Shown here piece after piece: positions 48,301-60,900 of a DNA stretch of 64,000 nucleotides. Position numbers and translations under genes: made by a program. Position 1 is the first letter of the stretch, and each line of letters begins with the position of its first letter. The notes beneath the pieces are model-generated. The model searched no databases. It saw only the letters and a list, made by a program, of their open reading frames with translations, and had not been told where the DNA came from. This DNA comes from Bondarzewia mesenterica (Eukaryota; Basidiomycota; Agaricomycetes; Russulales; Bondarzewiaceae), in contig SGPL01000009.1 in assembly GCA_004802705.1 (NCBI GenBank), forward strand, positions 62,001 through 126,000. Direction: 5' to 3'.

Positions 48301-49250
48301 TGAAATGTCAGATGCTAATTGCCCATATTTTAGATAGGCATGCACTTTAAATCAATTGTGATTGAATGCTATTATATATAAAAATGACGATTTGCTAAAA
48401 GGTTTTCTTAATATTATGCTATCTATTATCTCTTATAATGCTTAAGTGTATGATCTAAGAAAGCTTACAGAGAGAAAAAGGTCATTTTTAAGTAAATTAA
48501 AAGGTGATGAAGGCTGGGCAGATTCAACATCAGCTTGATGCTGGTGTTCTCTTGTGATGTAGCCCAAGTGCTCTTCTTTTACATATAAAAATATGTTAAT
48601 TAAATATTTGCATATCAAACAGCCTAATATGAAAAAGTAGTCATTATCATCTGCCAGCAGTCAAACTCAATACCATTTAATCTGTGATAAGATTAGTGCA
48701 ATAGCTAGGTGAGAGATATCCTAATCAGAATCTCTATAGAGAAAGAAAAGAATATAATATAAGAGCTCATAGTGTTAGGAGAGAATGTTGAGAATTTGAC
48801 TAGTAGACTAACATCTGCTTGGAAAAATAATAGAGTGAAGTGTGAAAATGGTAGTGTTCGCTACATGCAATATAACAGCAAACTCACTATTGGTTGTATG
48901 TTCATGAAATTCAATGTCCTATAATACATATCTCAGTGCAGTAGAATGCATAAGTTGTAAACATCAGATGTAAGGATTATATAGTGTAAGTGTATTCTGC
49001 ACAGCTTAGATAGTTGTTATTTGTATTTTGAAGTTAAGTGCCCTTAGTTTATACACATTCTCATCATAAAGAAACTAGTAGATAGAGTGTACAAGTATCT
49101 CACTATCACAGATGATGTGATACATGCAGCCTGTAATTATAATAGTAAATGGGGTAGAACTACTTGAGAAATGAATAAAGCCTCTGAAAACAGCAATATC
49201 TGTAAAGAAAAAGAAGTTATTAATAGTATAACACTATTCAATAAATATCT
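45350..49250 (-). mobile_element. Helitron A, decayed, split by a solo LTR
   Basis: Minus strand, a different family from Helitron B. In element order: DIAVFRGFIHFSSSS (about 49200), SILRKPFSKSSFLYII-like block with IAFNHN (about 48400-48350), YGQLASDISFTIAHVFKTCL (about 48330-48265), VKVIEFQ-like IKIIEFQHYEFSHAHIMFK (about 48215-48160). HAH at 48172-48180 is the HUH relaxase motif, intact. A middle region is at 47174-46893. Helicase pieces are at 45830-45355: DELLMANKAA (Walker B type), DLCKKLKYSDILFKEISFI, RLEGFRQVMPFVF, DASI-like HASIKSFYLLCKVTI, TALIDLIGEDIVHNKVLL, INFLYPFHILSN. The LTR at 46099-46687 separates the last two parts. Confidence 0.75.
46099..46687 (+). repeat. Solo LTR of the gypsy 1 family
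   Basis: 589 bp, TGTGATGACTATG to GAGCCTTGACA, same orientation as 11235-11815. The flanks AAACA and AAATA fit a 5-bp target duplication with one C-to-T change. It is much more CpG-depleted than the left LTR of element 1. It retains the 40-bp TATA segment missing from 11235-11815. Confidence 0.88.
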
Positions 49251-52200
49251 TTATGAGAGATAGCTGATGAAGTAATGTAGTAAATTAAGATGGCCAAGCT
49301 GAAAGGCATAAAAAAATATGATAGCTAAACATACAACATTCATCATTGGGCTCAATTGACAGCAGCAGTACATGACAATGAGAACAATAATAATTTTATG
49401 TCAGAACAAATAGGAAGATATAAGGCAAGATTTATCCACTATATTTGTGATACTTATAGGTGTGCATGAGCTATTCATGCTAACTATTATTATCTATTAT
49501 AATTAGCATCTTGTTGATAATAATGTGTGCATGCAGTATTTGACAATAAAGATAATGACATAGTAGATAAGAGACAATGTTATAAGTACAACAGAAAGCC
49601 TTATTTGTACACAGTATCAAAATAAGTCCTGTAAGAAAAATATTAAGCACTGGTCAACTGAGAAATCTGCTCCCCACTTGGTCTATCATTGTTACATTTT
49701 TATTTTAACATACACTCTCGATCTATCTCATTATCAATTAACTCTTTAGATCAATCATTATTTTTTTGCATTAATTAAGCAGCAAGCACAGGATATTGTC
49801 CTATATCTGTAATTAAAGAGCTTAAACCCATGTTATAAATATGTACAAAATATTGTTCCTTTTAAACATTAAAAAGATGGCCCATAATAAAAAACATAAT
49901 GTTAAATATAGAAACTCAAAGTTTTCAAAAACTGTGGAGTATTTAAGATGTAGAAGTGAAAGTGTACATTTCTATTAATACTCTCTAACTACTATAACAA
50001 ACTGACTTTAAATCCATGCTCTATAATAACATCAGTGAGGGTACATTCTACTTTAACAGAGCAAATAATGTAATTATAGAAGTGAATACAAGTAAGTAAC
50101 AGTTTTATAATATATAGAAAAAATGTGAGCAAAGTAATTAGTGAAAAGCAAGTTACTCACATCAGTCATAAATAACTCAATATACTGCACTTTGGTTGTG
50201 CTCTTGCTACTCTTAGATGGAGTGTCATTGACATTAATGATATTGATATAAACTATCTCAATAATAGATATGCTGATATGAGCACACATAAAATATATAC
50301 TAATGCACAGATTAGCATCCCTCTAAGGGATGTAGATATAAATATATGCTTTAATATCTCTGTCAGTATTCTTATTGATAGCCAAAAACTCATCATAAAT
50401 TTGAGTTTATTATTTAGAAGAATCCACACAATCACAAAAAATAATGCTCACAAGTTCCAGATAATAAGTAGAGGACACCATGATAATAGAAAAGATAAAA
50501 TAATATACCAAAGAAAGTCAAAAACAAATTGTAATATTCAATGCATGCCCAGTAGAATCACAGACAGTATTATCATTATCCTACATAAAAACTATCATTC
50601 TACACAAATAATATCAATTTGCATGAATATCATTCATAAATGAGATCAATGAAGATAAAAACAGTCAACTAGTATAAATAATGTCACATAAATATTGTTG
50701 ATTTATACAATATAATAAAAATGGGACAAAAACAGAATGTGATAAAGTCTCAAATTTTCATGATTTTAATAAGATTAATCACATTAGTAGATGACAAGCA
50801 TATCACACACTAAGCTTATATTGTTTAATTATATAATTATATTAATAGAAATTTACAAACTATTAAGTAATAATTAATGGTAGACTTTGTAAACGTATTA
50901 CAAGGATTGATAAATAATTTATACTATCAGTAACTATTTTTTATTATGAATGACATTACAGGCTCTATGACCTATTCTAATGAACTTAAAATTATCTAAC
51001 TGCTCCTTTTCTCAATTTTATAATGTTATCTCATTAAAGTTATGAGCCAAAAATAGATCACTTAAAACTTAACATTTTAAAGAATCTATCATTATCACTA
51101 CAATTATTAAAGTCATCGTAGTTGAGGAACTCATTAAGAAAAAATATATTGTTATTTTTTTTTAGAAAGTTATGCTCAAGTTTAAATTGCTAGAAGTAGT
51201 CTTCATTAATAATCTTATATATATTGATTACTTTCTGAAAGTGCTCATTATCTCATAATTTTTTTATTCAGTAGCAATTAAAACCTCTGTTAGGCTAATT
51301 CATATACTATTTTTGAGGTCAAGTCTCCTTTCCTCACATGATGATAAGCACATTGAGATTTACTAAAGTAAACATCTTCACTTTAGCTTTCTTTTGAGCT
51401 AAGTCAGTTTATGATCAAAAGAAAGTCCTGTGATAAACTTACTTTTTATGGTGACTGGTTAAAAGTAAAGGCATGTCAGTCACTTTAGTTAGACAACTAC
51501 AGTGCTCCTTACTCCATCAATTATACTGCTCTCTATTTGGTCGATTGTGATGCTCCCTACTTAGTTGAATGTAATACTCTTTGGCTAATTATTTATAGCA
51601 CTTTCTAGGTGGATAATTATAATGCTCTCTAAGTGAATGATTATAATATGCTCTAAGTAGATAGTTATGATGTGCTATTAGCTTGAGGGCCTAATGCTAT
51701 GTAATTTAATTTATATGCTTATAATTCTGATAAGCTCATATTAGATCTTGATTTTTGTGCATGATATTTATTAATTCAATAATATTTTTATAAAGGCACT
51801 TCTACAGCTTTTTTCAATTTTACCCTGAACAACTTCTATATCTAACATTATACTGTTAACATTACTATAATTGATAATGATATACTATAAGCTATTTTAT
51901 ACAGCATGCTTGATCTACAGAATCAGGTCACTAGCACACAAAATCAAGTCACTCACATAGAGGATAAAGTCATTGATATAAAAGATAAAATTATTGATTT
52001 ACAAAGTGATCAAAATTAATTAAAAGAATAGTAGTAACAAATTATCAAAAATATCTTCAACTTGAGGTATAAAATGTGAGATTATTAATAAGAAGGTTAC
52101 CTCATTAAATATATTAAATATAAATAAGCTCAATATCTTACTAACATTATTTTAGATAGTTAAATATAGCATCTTAGCAAGCTGATCTAAGATAATTAAT

Positions 52201-52373
52201 TTTAATCTTTTAAAAATGATCAAAAGCAATGCATACCATTTTAAACTCTAAAAGCATTTAGTGACTGCTCATTCAAAGGCTTGAAAGGTATACTCAGTAT
52301 ATTTAAAGCTTTTTACAACTAGAAACAAAATATGACAAAGCTGTAATAAATTATTTAAAATTATTGTAAGTAG
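49251..52373. other. AT-rich DNA, no gene recognised
   Basis: May hold the start of Helitron A and older repeats. The plus frame at 50278-50643 (121 codons) has no recognisable motif. Confidence 0.45.
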
Positions 52374-52378
52374 TATGT

Positions 52379-52673
52379 TGTCGCAGTCATGGCCATTCTA
52401 TATACCACAGACTATTTTTCATTAATCTGATACTTTTTCTTATGATCTATACTACCGTTCTCTCACTTTACCCTCATTCTAACTCCCACTCAATCTATTC
52501 CACATCCAATGTCCCTTATATCTTCCCCAATACCTATAGACTCATTTACTACTTAACTTGTCACTTGCTGCTCATGTACCCTGTCTGTTCAACACTAGTA
52601 ACATACCTCTTCATTGTTCGAGAATTTCACATGTACACTTCTGTCTGGCTTATCAACAATGATGCCCATTACA
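52379..52673 (+). repeat. Gypsy 3 left LTR
   Basis: Starts TGTCGCAGTCATGG and ends GATGCCCATTACA. It matches 57099-57392 over its whole length, mostly with C/T and G/A differences. Confidence 0.9.
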
Positions 52674-53060
52674 GTTTGAACAGACCACAACTCACCTTTT
52701 TGAACCTTGCCCTCTTGTTTTTTTGTACTCAAAGCCTCCTTGCTTTGATCTTAGTAAAATCTGCGTATGTTTCATTCTGAAAATAACTCACTAACAATGG
52801 ACTTATCAGAGAACCCTTGGCCTAAAATGTCATACCCTATAGATATGGATATGGTGATCTTAGGCCTATCTAATCTAGAAGACATCACTCCCATATCAAT
52901 ACTCAATCTGATGCAGGCAATGCAATCATCATGAGATGAATATGTTAATATAGTTCACACTATCACTGCATTGGGTCAATACACCTCTGACTTCTATGTT
53001 AGTCAACACCAAGTCAATAAAACATTGTAAGCAATCATCTAATATCTCGCTGCACTGTCC

Positions 53061-53930
53061 ATGCCCTCTATCAACTCAGTATCAGCAAATTTCATAGCTA
53101 TCACCTCACACAATGCTGCTGTCGACTTATCAGCACTATATGGAGTCATTAAATTCAAAGAATTAATGGTCTTTAAGGATAGCTCTATCGATGTGGAGTT
53201 ATTCATCAATGAACTCGAGGGTGTGATTGACCTTTCACATGCTTCACTCCCTACTGACAAAGATAAGGCTCTTTACCTTAATTCTTTTCTAGGCACTGGC
53301 TCCTTTAAATTCTGGTTCAATGCTGTCAAGAAAATGAACCCCATGTTACTCAATGACTTCAACGCACTCATCATTGACTTCTACAAACACTTCAGCAACA
53401 CTGACACCATTCACACCACAATTTGTAAGATTGAGGTGCTGTACCAAACTGGTTTATGTGCTAGATACACATTGTGATTTTATAAGCTATTCATCTATCT
53501 CGACTACATTGAGGAGATAAAAATATATATATATTCAATCATAGTTTGAAGCAGGCTGTCCAAGCCAGGCTGATATATGCTCATCCCTTGCCTACTAATT
53601 TTGATAAATATATTGCTTTGGCTACTGATATTGATAACAAGCTTTATAATAAGAACTTAGATTAGAAGAATAACAGCACATCCATCAAGCACTCTTTTAG
53701 CAATAAGTACTAATCAACATCCACCCCCTCGATATCCACTTCATATGCTCCCACTGTAGCTCAACAACTTTCTCCGAGTGTTCTGATGGAGATCAATATG
53801 ATGTGCATTTCAAAAAAATGCAGTCTACTCACTGAGCAGGAGAAAAAATGATGCTACAACAATAGCCTTTGCCTGTATTGTGAAATTATTAGCCACATGA
53901 TGAATGACTGCCCAAACAAAAAGGGTGATA
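53061..53930 (+). pseudogene. Gypsy 3 gag with zinc knuckle
   Basis: The open frame 53061-53477 is the gag capsid region (VFKDSSIDVELFINELEGVI, LYLNSFLGTGSFKFWF, FNALIIDFYKHFSNTD). After stops a CCHC knuckle reads CLYCEIISHMMNDC at about 53869-53910, which would bind element RNA. The first ~380 bp after the LTR are leader. Confidence 0.8.
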
Positions 53931-54189
53931 AGGTCTCATAGGAAGAACCCCTTGTAGAAAAAGCCTAGCTATCTGCCCTTTTGATGTCCCAAAGCATTTA
54001 GCTGATGAGGGGACACATCTCGATGATTAAGCAATCACACTGAAGCTCATTTATATCTATTTAACTTATAACAGATTATATATTCTGGCTCCTCTTTCTG
54101 CTCCTAAGTATATATTCGCAAGTTCTAGCCCTTCTTTGAACTCTCTACCTCATTTCTTCATTTTTATTGTGTTGAATTTTGCTAACTAA

Positions 54190-56250
54190 GAATCTATTTG
54201 CATCTACGCACTTATTAACTCAGGTGTGCAGACTTCATGCATTTCTGAGCAATTTGCCACTTAATATTCACTTTTGCGATGTCTTAAGGATGTTCTTATA
54301 CTCATTATAGTAGTCAATAATCATCTGAACTGATCACTCAAGATATTATCACTAACTTATTTATTTCTGCTCACTCTGAAGTTTTAGCTCTCACAGTAGT
54401 ATCTATAGGTTATTCAGTAATCCTAAGTCTTGACTGGCTTATATGTCATAACTCTCGCATTGATTGGTGTAACACCAACCTCAATATCATCCACTGGCAC
54501 ACCTATTCTATTCATTTGCAAGAAGATGGGCAACCTCTGCCTTTGCATGAACTTCAAAAGTGGCCTCAATGCCATCACCAAGAACTAATATCTAATTCTG
54601 CTTGTTCATAATCTGCTCGATCATATTCAAGGCTGTAAAGTTTTCACTGCTATTGACCTTATTTCTGCTTATAGTCATCTTTAAATCAAGGAGGGGGATG
54701 AATGAATGACTGCATTCCACACCCCCCTTGGACTTTTTAAACATCTTGTGGTTCTATATAGTTTGACTAATGTGCCTGCAGCTTTTTAGGCTTTCATTCA
54801 AGATGTCCTGTGTGACATGCTTAATGTCATCTATATCATTTATCTAGATGATATCTTAAATTTCTCATGCACTTAAGAGAGACATGAGGCTCATATTTGA
54901 CTTGTTCTCGATTACCTTTGTGATGTGCATCTTTATATCAATCTGGCGAAGTGCGAGTGAGACAAATCTGAAGTTGAGTATCTTGAGTGTATTATAGGTG
55001 CTGACAGCATCAAAATGAATCCCAAGAAGCTCACAACTATTGCTGATTAGCCATAACCTTCGACGCTGAAGGAACTCTACTCATTCCTCAGCTTTACTAA
55101 TTTCTATCATTGCTTTATTGACCATTACTCATCAATTACTCATCCTTTGACTTTACTAATAAAGAAGAATATTCTTTTTATATTTTTAGATGCTGTGCAA
55201 AATGCATTTCAACTATTGAAGGATAAATTCACCATCTTTCCAGTCCTCTAACATTTTAACCCTGCTACACCTTATGCACTGACTATCGACACCTCAAATT
55301 TTGCACTCTTTGGTGTTTTACAGCAACTAAATGACAGTGGCCTTCTTCACCTCATCACTTTTTTACTCATAGAAATTTACCCCAGCTGAGATCAATTATG
55401 AGGTGCATGACAAGGAATTACTTGGCATTGTTGAGTTATTCTGCAACATGTGTACATAGTTGCTCAGCTCTCTGTTCTCTATCTCTGTGATTACTGATCA
55501 TAAAAATCTCAAATTTTTTATAACTTCACAGGTTTTTAATCATAAGCAAGCCTGATAGACCATGTTTTTATCAGATTATGACTTTCAGCTGACTTGGGGT
55601 CCTAAAAAATTGAACATTGCTAATGCTCTTTTGTGATGTCTAGAATTTGTCCCTCAAAAGGGAGATGAGACTGCCTAATCTGCATGGTGCATTTCATGCC
55701 TTATAATAAGATGATTGATGCACCTGGCCTCGCTCAACTATTTATAAATCATATTTTTCATCTACATAGTCTACCAGACTCAATAGTCTCAAACTGTAGT
55801 TTCATTTTTATTTCTAAATTTTGGCATGAGCCGATGTTGCTGCTCAAAATTTAAACTCACATGTCGACTGCTTACTATGCACAGACTGACAGCCGGATAG
55901 AGTATACCAACCAGATGCTGAAAACATACTTATGAGCTTATTGTTCTTATCAATAGAATAATTAAGTTGATTACCTACCCCTTGCTAAGTTTGCTTTCAA
56001 TAACCTCAAGAATTTATCAACTTATCAGACCTTGTTCTTCTTTAACTTTGCCTACCACCCGACATTTGAACCTTAAGTGACTGAGCAGTCAAGCATTCCC
56101 ATTGCTGCTAATCTCACGGCATGCCTTGACATTATCTACATTAAGTTGTGTGCTGAGCTTCAGCATGCACAGAAGGTACAGGCTGACTACTATAATCGAA
56201 AGGTTTTACTAGCACTCGAGCTTTAACTAGGACATTTCATCTAGCTCTTA
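54190..56250 (+). pseudogene. Gypsy 3 pol (protease, RT, RNase H, partial integrase)
   Basis: Protease: ALINSGVQTSCISEQFA (about 54205), active-site D changed to N. RT: MNFKSGLNAITKN, VFTAIDLISAYSHL, TAFHTPLGLFKHLVVLYSLT, catalytic IIYLDDIL (about 54835-54860), ELYSFLSFTNFYHCFI. RNase H: LTIDTSNFALFGVLQQ, VITDHKNL-type block near 55490. Integrase starts late: PDSIVSNCSFIFISKFWHE, where the second catalytic D is N, then QTDSRIEYTNQMLKTY (E kept) and LPLAKFAFNN. The zinc domain and the first third of the integrase core are absent, so the element carries an internal deletion near 55700-55760. Many TAG/TGA stops stand at Q, R or W positions. Confidence 0.85.
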
Positions 56251-56254
56251 CATT

Positions 56255-56660
56255 GGAACATCAAGACCACTTGGCCATCTCTTAAACTTGACCACTGGCA
56301 TCTTGGTCCATACTTTGTTATTTAAAAAATTAAATTCTTTTTATACTTACTTCATCTTCTTTTTTTATCTCTCACGTCTTTACCCAATTTTCCACATTTC
56401 TCTCTATAAGCCTTACCAAAGCCCCTCAGACTTTCACTCATATTCTGAACCCACATTATTTCAACTTGCTGATGATCTAACTCTTTCTCTCAAATTCATC
56501 ATTGATTGCCAAAAGATCAGTCACTGTTATGAGTATCTCGTACACTTTGCTTCCCTCCCTGATTTGAGAGATTCTTGAGTTTCTCTTTCTGATATTCCAA
56601 CTACTTACAATGAGCTTATTGAATGCTTTCATTGTCACCACCCATGCACTTTATATTCAC
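56255..56660 (+). pseudogene. Gypsy 3 integrase tail and chromodomain
   Basis: SLKLDHWHLGPYFVI at about 56280 is the GPF/Y motif. The open frame then gives a chromodomain-like block, SLKFIIDCQKISHCYEYLVH at about 56490-56545, and ELIECFHCHHP near 56610. The aromatic cage residues cannot be judged. Confidence 0.6.
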
Positions 56661-57079
56661 ATGTCATCAATTTGTCGTATTCTTACTCAGTCAACTCTTT
56701 AATATCAACTACTACTAACCCACATACTCTTTTACCTTCCCTATCATCCCCACTCACTGCTTCTCCATTCCCTTTAGACCTCATCTCATCACGCATGTGT
56801 CCAAGCCTCACATCACTCTCTAACTATTTATATTTGAGCTTAGCTCCACCTCTAATCACTTAGTGAAAGGATTGAATGAGATGCCTGCCCTGCCTACCTA
56901 ACATTCCTCTACGAGTTATAGTGCTGCCCTCAGCTGCTTCTTATTCTACATCTCCTCCTATCACTTATGAGAATCTATGCACCCAATATGTGCTGCTCAC
57001 ACAAACTATAATGCACTCTAGTTGTGTATCGCACTCAGCTGCACACTTAAATCTTTGACTCAGCTATTGCTGTTGTCTC

Positions 57080-57098
57080 CTCATTAAAAGGGGAATAA
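57080..57098 (+). other. Polypurine tract of gypsy 3
   Basis: TTAAAAGGGGAATAA lies directly before the right LTR. Such tracts prime plus-strand DNA synthesis. Confidence 0.7.
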
Positions 57099-57392
57099 TA
57101 TCATGGTCACAGCTATTCTACATATCATAGACTATTTGTCATTCATTTGATATATTTTTTTATGATTTATGCTACTGTTCTCCCATTTTACCCCCACTTT
57201 AACTCCTGCTCAATCCATTCTATATTTGTATCCCTTGTACCTTCTCCAATACCTACAGACTCATTCATTACTTAATTTATCGCTTGTTACTCATGTATTC
57301 TATTTGTTCAACACTAGTAACATGCTTCTTCATTATTCGAGAACCTCATGCATGCACTTTCATCCAACTCATCAATAACAATGCCTGTTACA
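57099..57392 (+). repeat. Gypsy 3 right LTR
   Basis: Begins TATCATGGTCAC, where the left LTR has TGTCGCAG, so its terminal TG has become TA. Ends GCCTGTTACA. Confidence 0.88.
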
Positions 57393-57397
57393 TATGT

Positions 57398-60300
57398 TAA
57401 TATTAGAATCTTTATTAATATTTTAAATCCTTAGAAAGTGACTAGAATTGATTAGCACAATTCTTTTTTAAAACTTTGACTAAAATAAACTGTGCAAAAT
57501 ATCTTAAAATAGTTATACTAGCCTTTGTTTTAGAAATTCAGCTAGTAAGAGAGCTTATAAGTGTTACTTGTAGAGGTCTTTTGAATGCATTAATTTCTTG
57601 AGATGCATATATTATATAAAAAACTACTTGCATAAATTAAAACTCTATAAAGGTATGAGGTATGAGCATGATCATAAAATAGGGTAGTTAAATGATAGAT
57701 GTAGCAATCAGGAGCTAGCTATATTTAAATTAACTTAATTATAGACAAATAAAAAATAACTGATATAAATACCTATTTTAGATAATTGTAGTAGCTATAC
57801 ATAAGCACTTGAGCACTTAAAGGCTTATTCTTCTTTCCACATAATATGTATAGCCTCAAAAGTCTTTAAAAATTGTGTATGCTTTATAAAATAATGAGTG
57901 ACTGCTTTAATAAATAAAAATTGTAAAAATAATTGCAAAATAGATAATACAAGGTTTAAATGCTATTTTAACTAGTAAAAAGATTTTTTTTTATTATATA
58001 AAAATCTATACTGCTGGAGAACATAGGTAAAATAAGGAGTGCATTTATTTAAATTTAGTCGCGTTTATTGCATATTGCATGATGTGCAATCATCCATATA
58101 AAGCTACTGAGAGCAAGTTCTAAAAATTACAGTGCATATAACTTATTAATTTTAAGCTTTGAACAGGAGGTCTAAGTCCATATTTTACATTAGATAAAAC
58201 TAATAATAAATATAATTTGTACTTATAATAGCTAAGAGATTAACTTTCTTTTAAGATATCTTATTATGAGCATTTTTTATATTATACAATATACTCATTC
58301 TGTACATTCTCTAAATTTGAAATTTTAGTTAGTGCCTTCAATATGAGTATAAAGTCCTTTTAAAAAAATATATATATATATATAAATACTTTGTCAAAAA
58401 CTTAGAAGCTGCACAGTATTGCTTTAAGCACTTTTTGGTATGTTTTTTTTTTTTCTTCATCAAAAAGCATGAGATGATCAAATAATATACACTGCATATT
58501 CATTTAAAGACTTTTAAGTAAAAAAATGTGGATATTGAATATTGTTATTCTTTTTAATAATATTTATGTTATTTATTTATAAATAAATCTTGTGAAATAA
58601 AAAATTAATTTATATACCTAAGAGTTAACTATAAAACTCTTTAAATTTAGCAATCTAATATACAATACATTACTAAACATCAATCAAATTCTGAGTAGAG
58701 TTAGATGTATAGATAATTTAGAAATAAAGATATAATTATCCTTTTCCTTCTTTTTAAATAATTAAATTTAAATAAATAATTCTTTTTTACTAATCACTAT
58801 ATCTATAGCTCAAGTGCCTAAAATAGATCTATGGCTATATAGCATATAAGGCTGTGTATCTTTTAATTTTCTTTTTTCTCTTTATTAGCATCATCTCTAT
58901 TAACTTTTGCATCTATCACAGAGTTCAAATTTTTTTTTATTTACTCTCACTCTTATTGCATCCTATTTTGATATATATAATGGGCATATTTAACTTAAAT
59001 GCATTTTTATTTTTATTTTTATAGCTTGATCATATAGCCTTTTATTAATAATATAACTTTTTAAGCTCAAGCTCTAAGAAGGTGCTCATATTTAGACCTA
59101 AAGCATTCTCAAACATAATTTTTTTTAATCAATGAACCATGTAATTTTTTTCCCTCTAGTATTAGACTGCATCTTCTTTCAAATGCCCCACTCCTTGCTT
59201 ACCTCTCTAAGCTACTCTATTGATCTCCCTCCATACGTCCTTCTTATTCAATCCTTTATTCTTTTTATCATCCCCTTTAAAGAGTCCTCAGAAGGCACTT
59301 GTCTTAACTTCTAGATCTTCAAATAGTATTCAACTTATTTAAAGAGCTAGAGGCCCTTAATTAACTCTCAGCTCTATGTTTGTTTACACTTAGCTCTTAG
59401 CTATTGCTATAGTTAAAAGAGTGAAAGACTTATAAATTATTATTTATAAATTACTTTACTTCATTACAATAAGCTCACATAATGAGCTTTTTTTGAGTGA
59501 GCTGATAATACAATAAGTTAGCATTAAAGAAATCATTGAAGCAGTCAGGTCAATCAATAGTTCTAATATTTTTCTTTTATGAAAGACTCACTTAATCAAT
59601 GAGATGTGCATTACATATTTAATGATATTCTTATACATAGATATATTTTAATATCTGAAAAAAAAATTATGAGTATGAATATTTTAAGTAAGTATGAGAC
59701 TTCCTATCTCTGTCATAAGTAGTTATCATAAAAGCCTCATACTCACTTAAAATATGTTATAAATTTAGAGAAGTTTTAATGAGGTGTTACAATTATTCTA
59801 AATAAAATACAGTTTAAATTTATTAACAAGCTATTGTTAAGACTTATATTAATTATATAGCAATAACATTAGTTGTTGAAAGATTAAAAAGCTTAATACT
59901 TTTGCAATCAAATTCATAAAAATGAGGGTTATAATGATTAAAGCATCATTTTCTTAATATTGATATAAGCCATTTTGACTCCTCAGAATTCAAAAAAAAT
60001 TATCAATTGGACTATAAATTGAACTAACATCTTTATAAGATGATAAATCTCATGCAACAAACTTATTATTATTTTGTAGTGTTATTTTACTAATTTATTA
60101 GTAAGAAGTACAATATTAAAATATAATTTCTAAATTTGGATTATATAACAAATAGATTAGGTAATTTACCTAATTTAAACCATTTAGCATCTTTTCTTTT
60201 ATCATTGAGTCTAATCATTCTCTTATCTCTTATGCTCTGCATATTTATTCTATCAGTTAACATCTAGTGCTTAGTTTTTCCTTAAAATAGTCAAGTCTTT

Positions 60301-60840
60301 TCCTAAGTTATTTTTATTATCTGGCAAATAAAACAGATTTTAACACAAATGCACACTCAATTCTACTCTTTCTTAGCTTTAAAAAAAAATTTAGAGCATC
60401 AAAGTTAAAATTTTTATACGTTTAAATACTGAATAAAAATCTCGAAATTTAACATATATTAAACTATTGAACTCTATATAAAAATATACTTAATATTTTT
60501 TATTTTTTATTTATCTCAATATTAAATTTAAAATAAATTTAAAATATCTAAGTATTAAAACATCTTTTAACTATAAAGCTTATATAATATCGATTTAAAT
60601 TTATCTTATTTTTTATTTACAATAACTTTAAAATATGTTGCTTATAGTATAAATATTATTTATCTTATAGTTAAGTCTGCTCATGCATTATCATGCTTAT
60701 TATTTCCTCAGAGTTATATTAATTTTATTAGCTTGAGTTGAACACATGTATAATTAACTTACTAATGAGGGCCAAGTTATTTAGCTAATGCTAAAAAAAA
60801 AAACTAATTCTCAGCAGTGGTAAAATACAAATAATGGTGA
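57398..60840. other. Very AT-rich DNA, nothing readable
   Basis: Contains a TA dinucleotide run (about 58366-58384) and T/A homopolymers. No protein domain is recognised. Confidence 0.5.
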
Positions 60841-60900
60841 TGCTTCATCCTCTTAATCCTCAAGGCGTCAAAATCGTACCAGTTTTATCGGTTGGCCAGG

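Larger units (their letters stand above)
52374..57397 (+). mobile_element. Ty3/gypsy chromodomain element 3 with TSD
   Basis: 5,014-bp element (52379-57392) with two direct LTRs of 295 and 294 bp, flanked by the perfect 5-bp target duplication TATGT (52374-52378, 57393-57397). Order: LTR, gag, zinc knuckle, protease, RT, RNase H, truncated integrase, chromodomain, polypurine tract, LTR. This is the standard chromovirus order. Frames are destroyed by transition-type stops. Confidence 0.92.

Noticed and set aside
50278..50643. 121-codon plus-strand frame
   Set aside because: Low-complexity, I/N/S-rich, no motif; AT-rich DNA gives such frames by chance.
52442..52780. 112-codon plus-strand frame
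   Set aside because: It lies mostly in the left LTR and leader of gypsy 3 and is partly mirrored by the frame at 57169-57378 in the right LTR.
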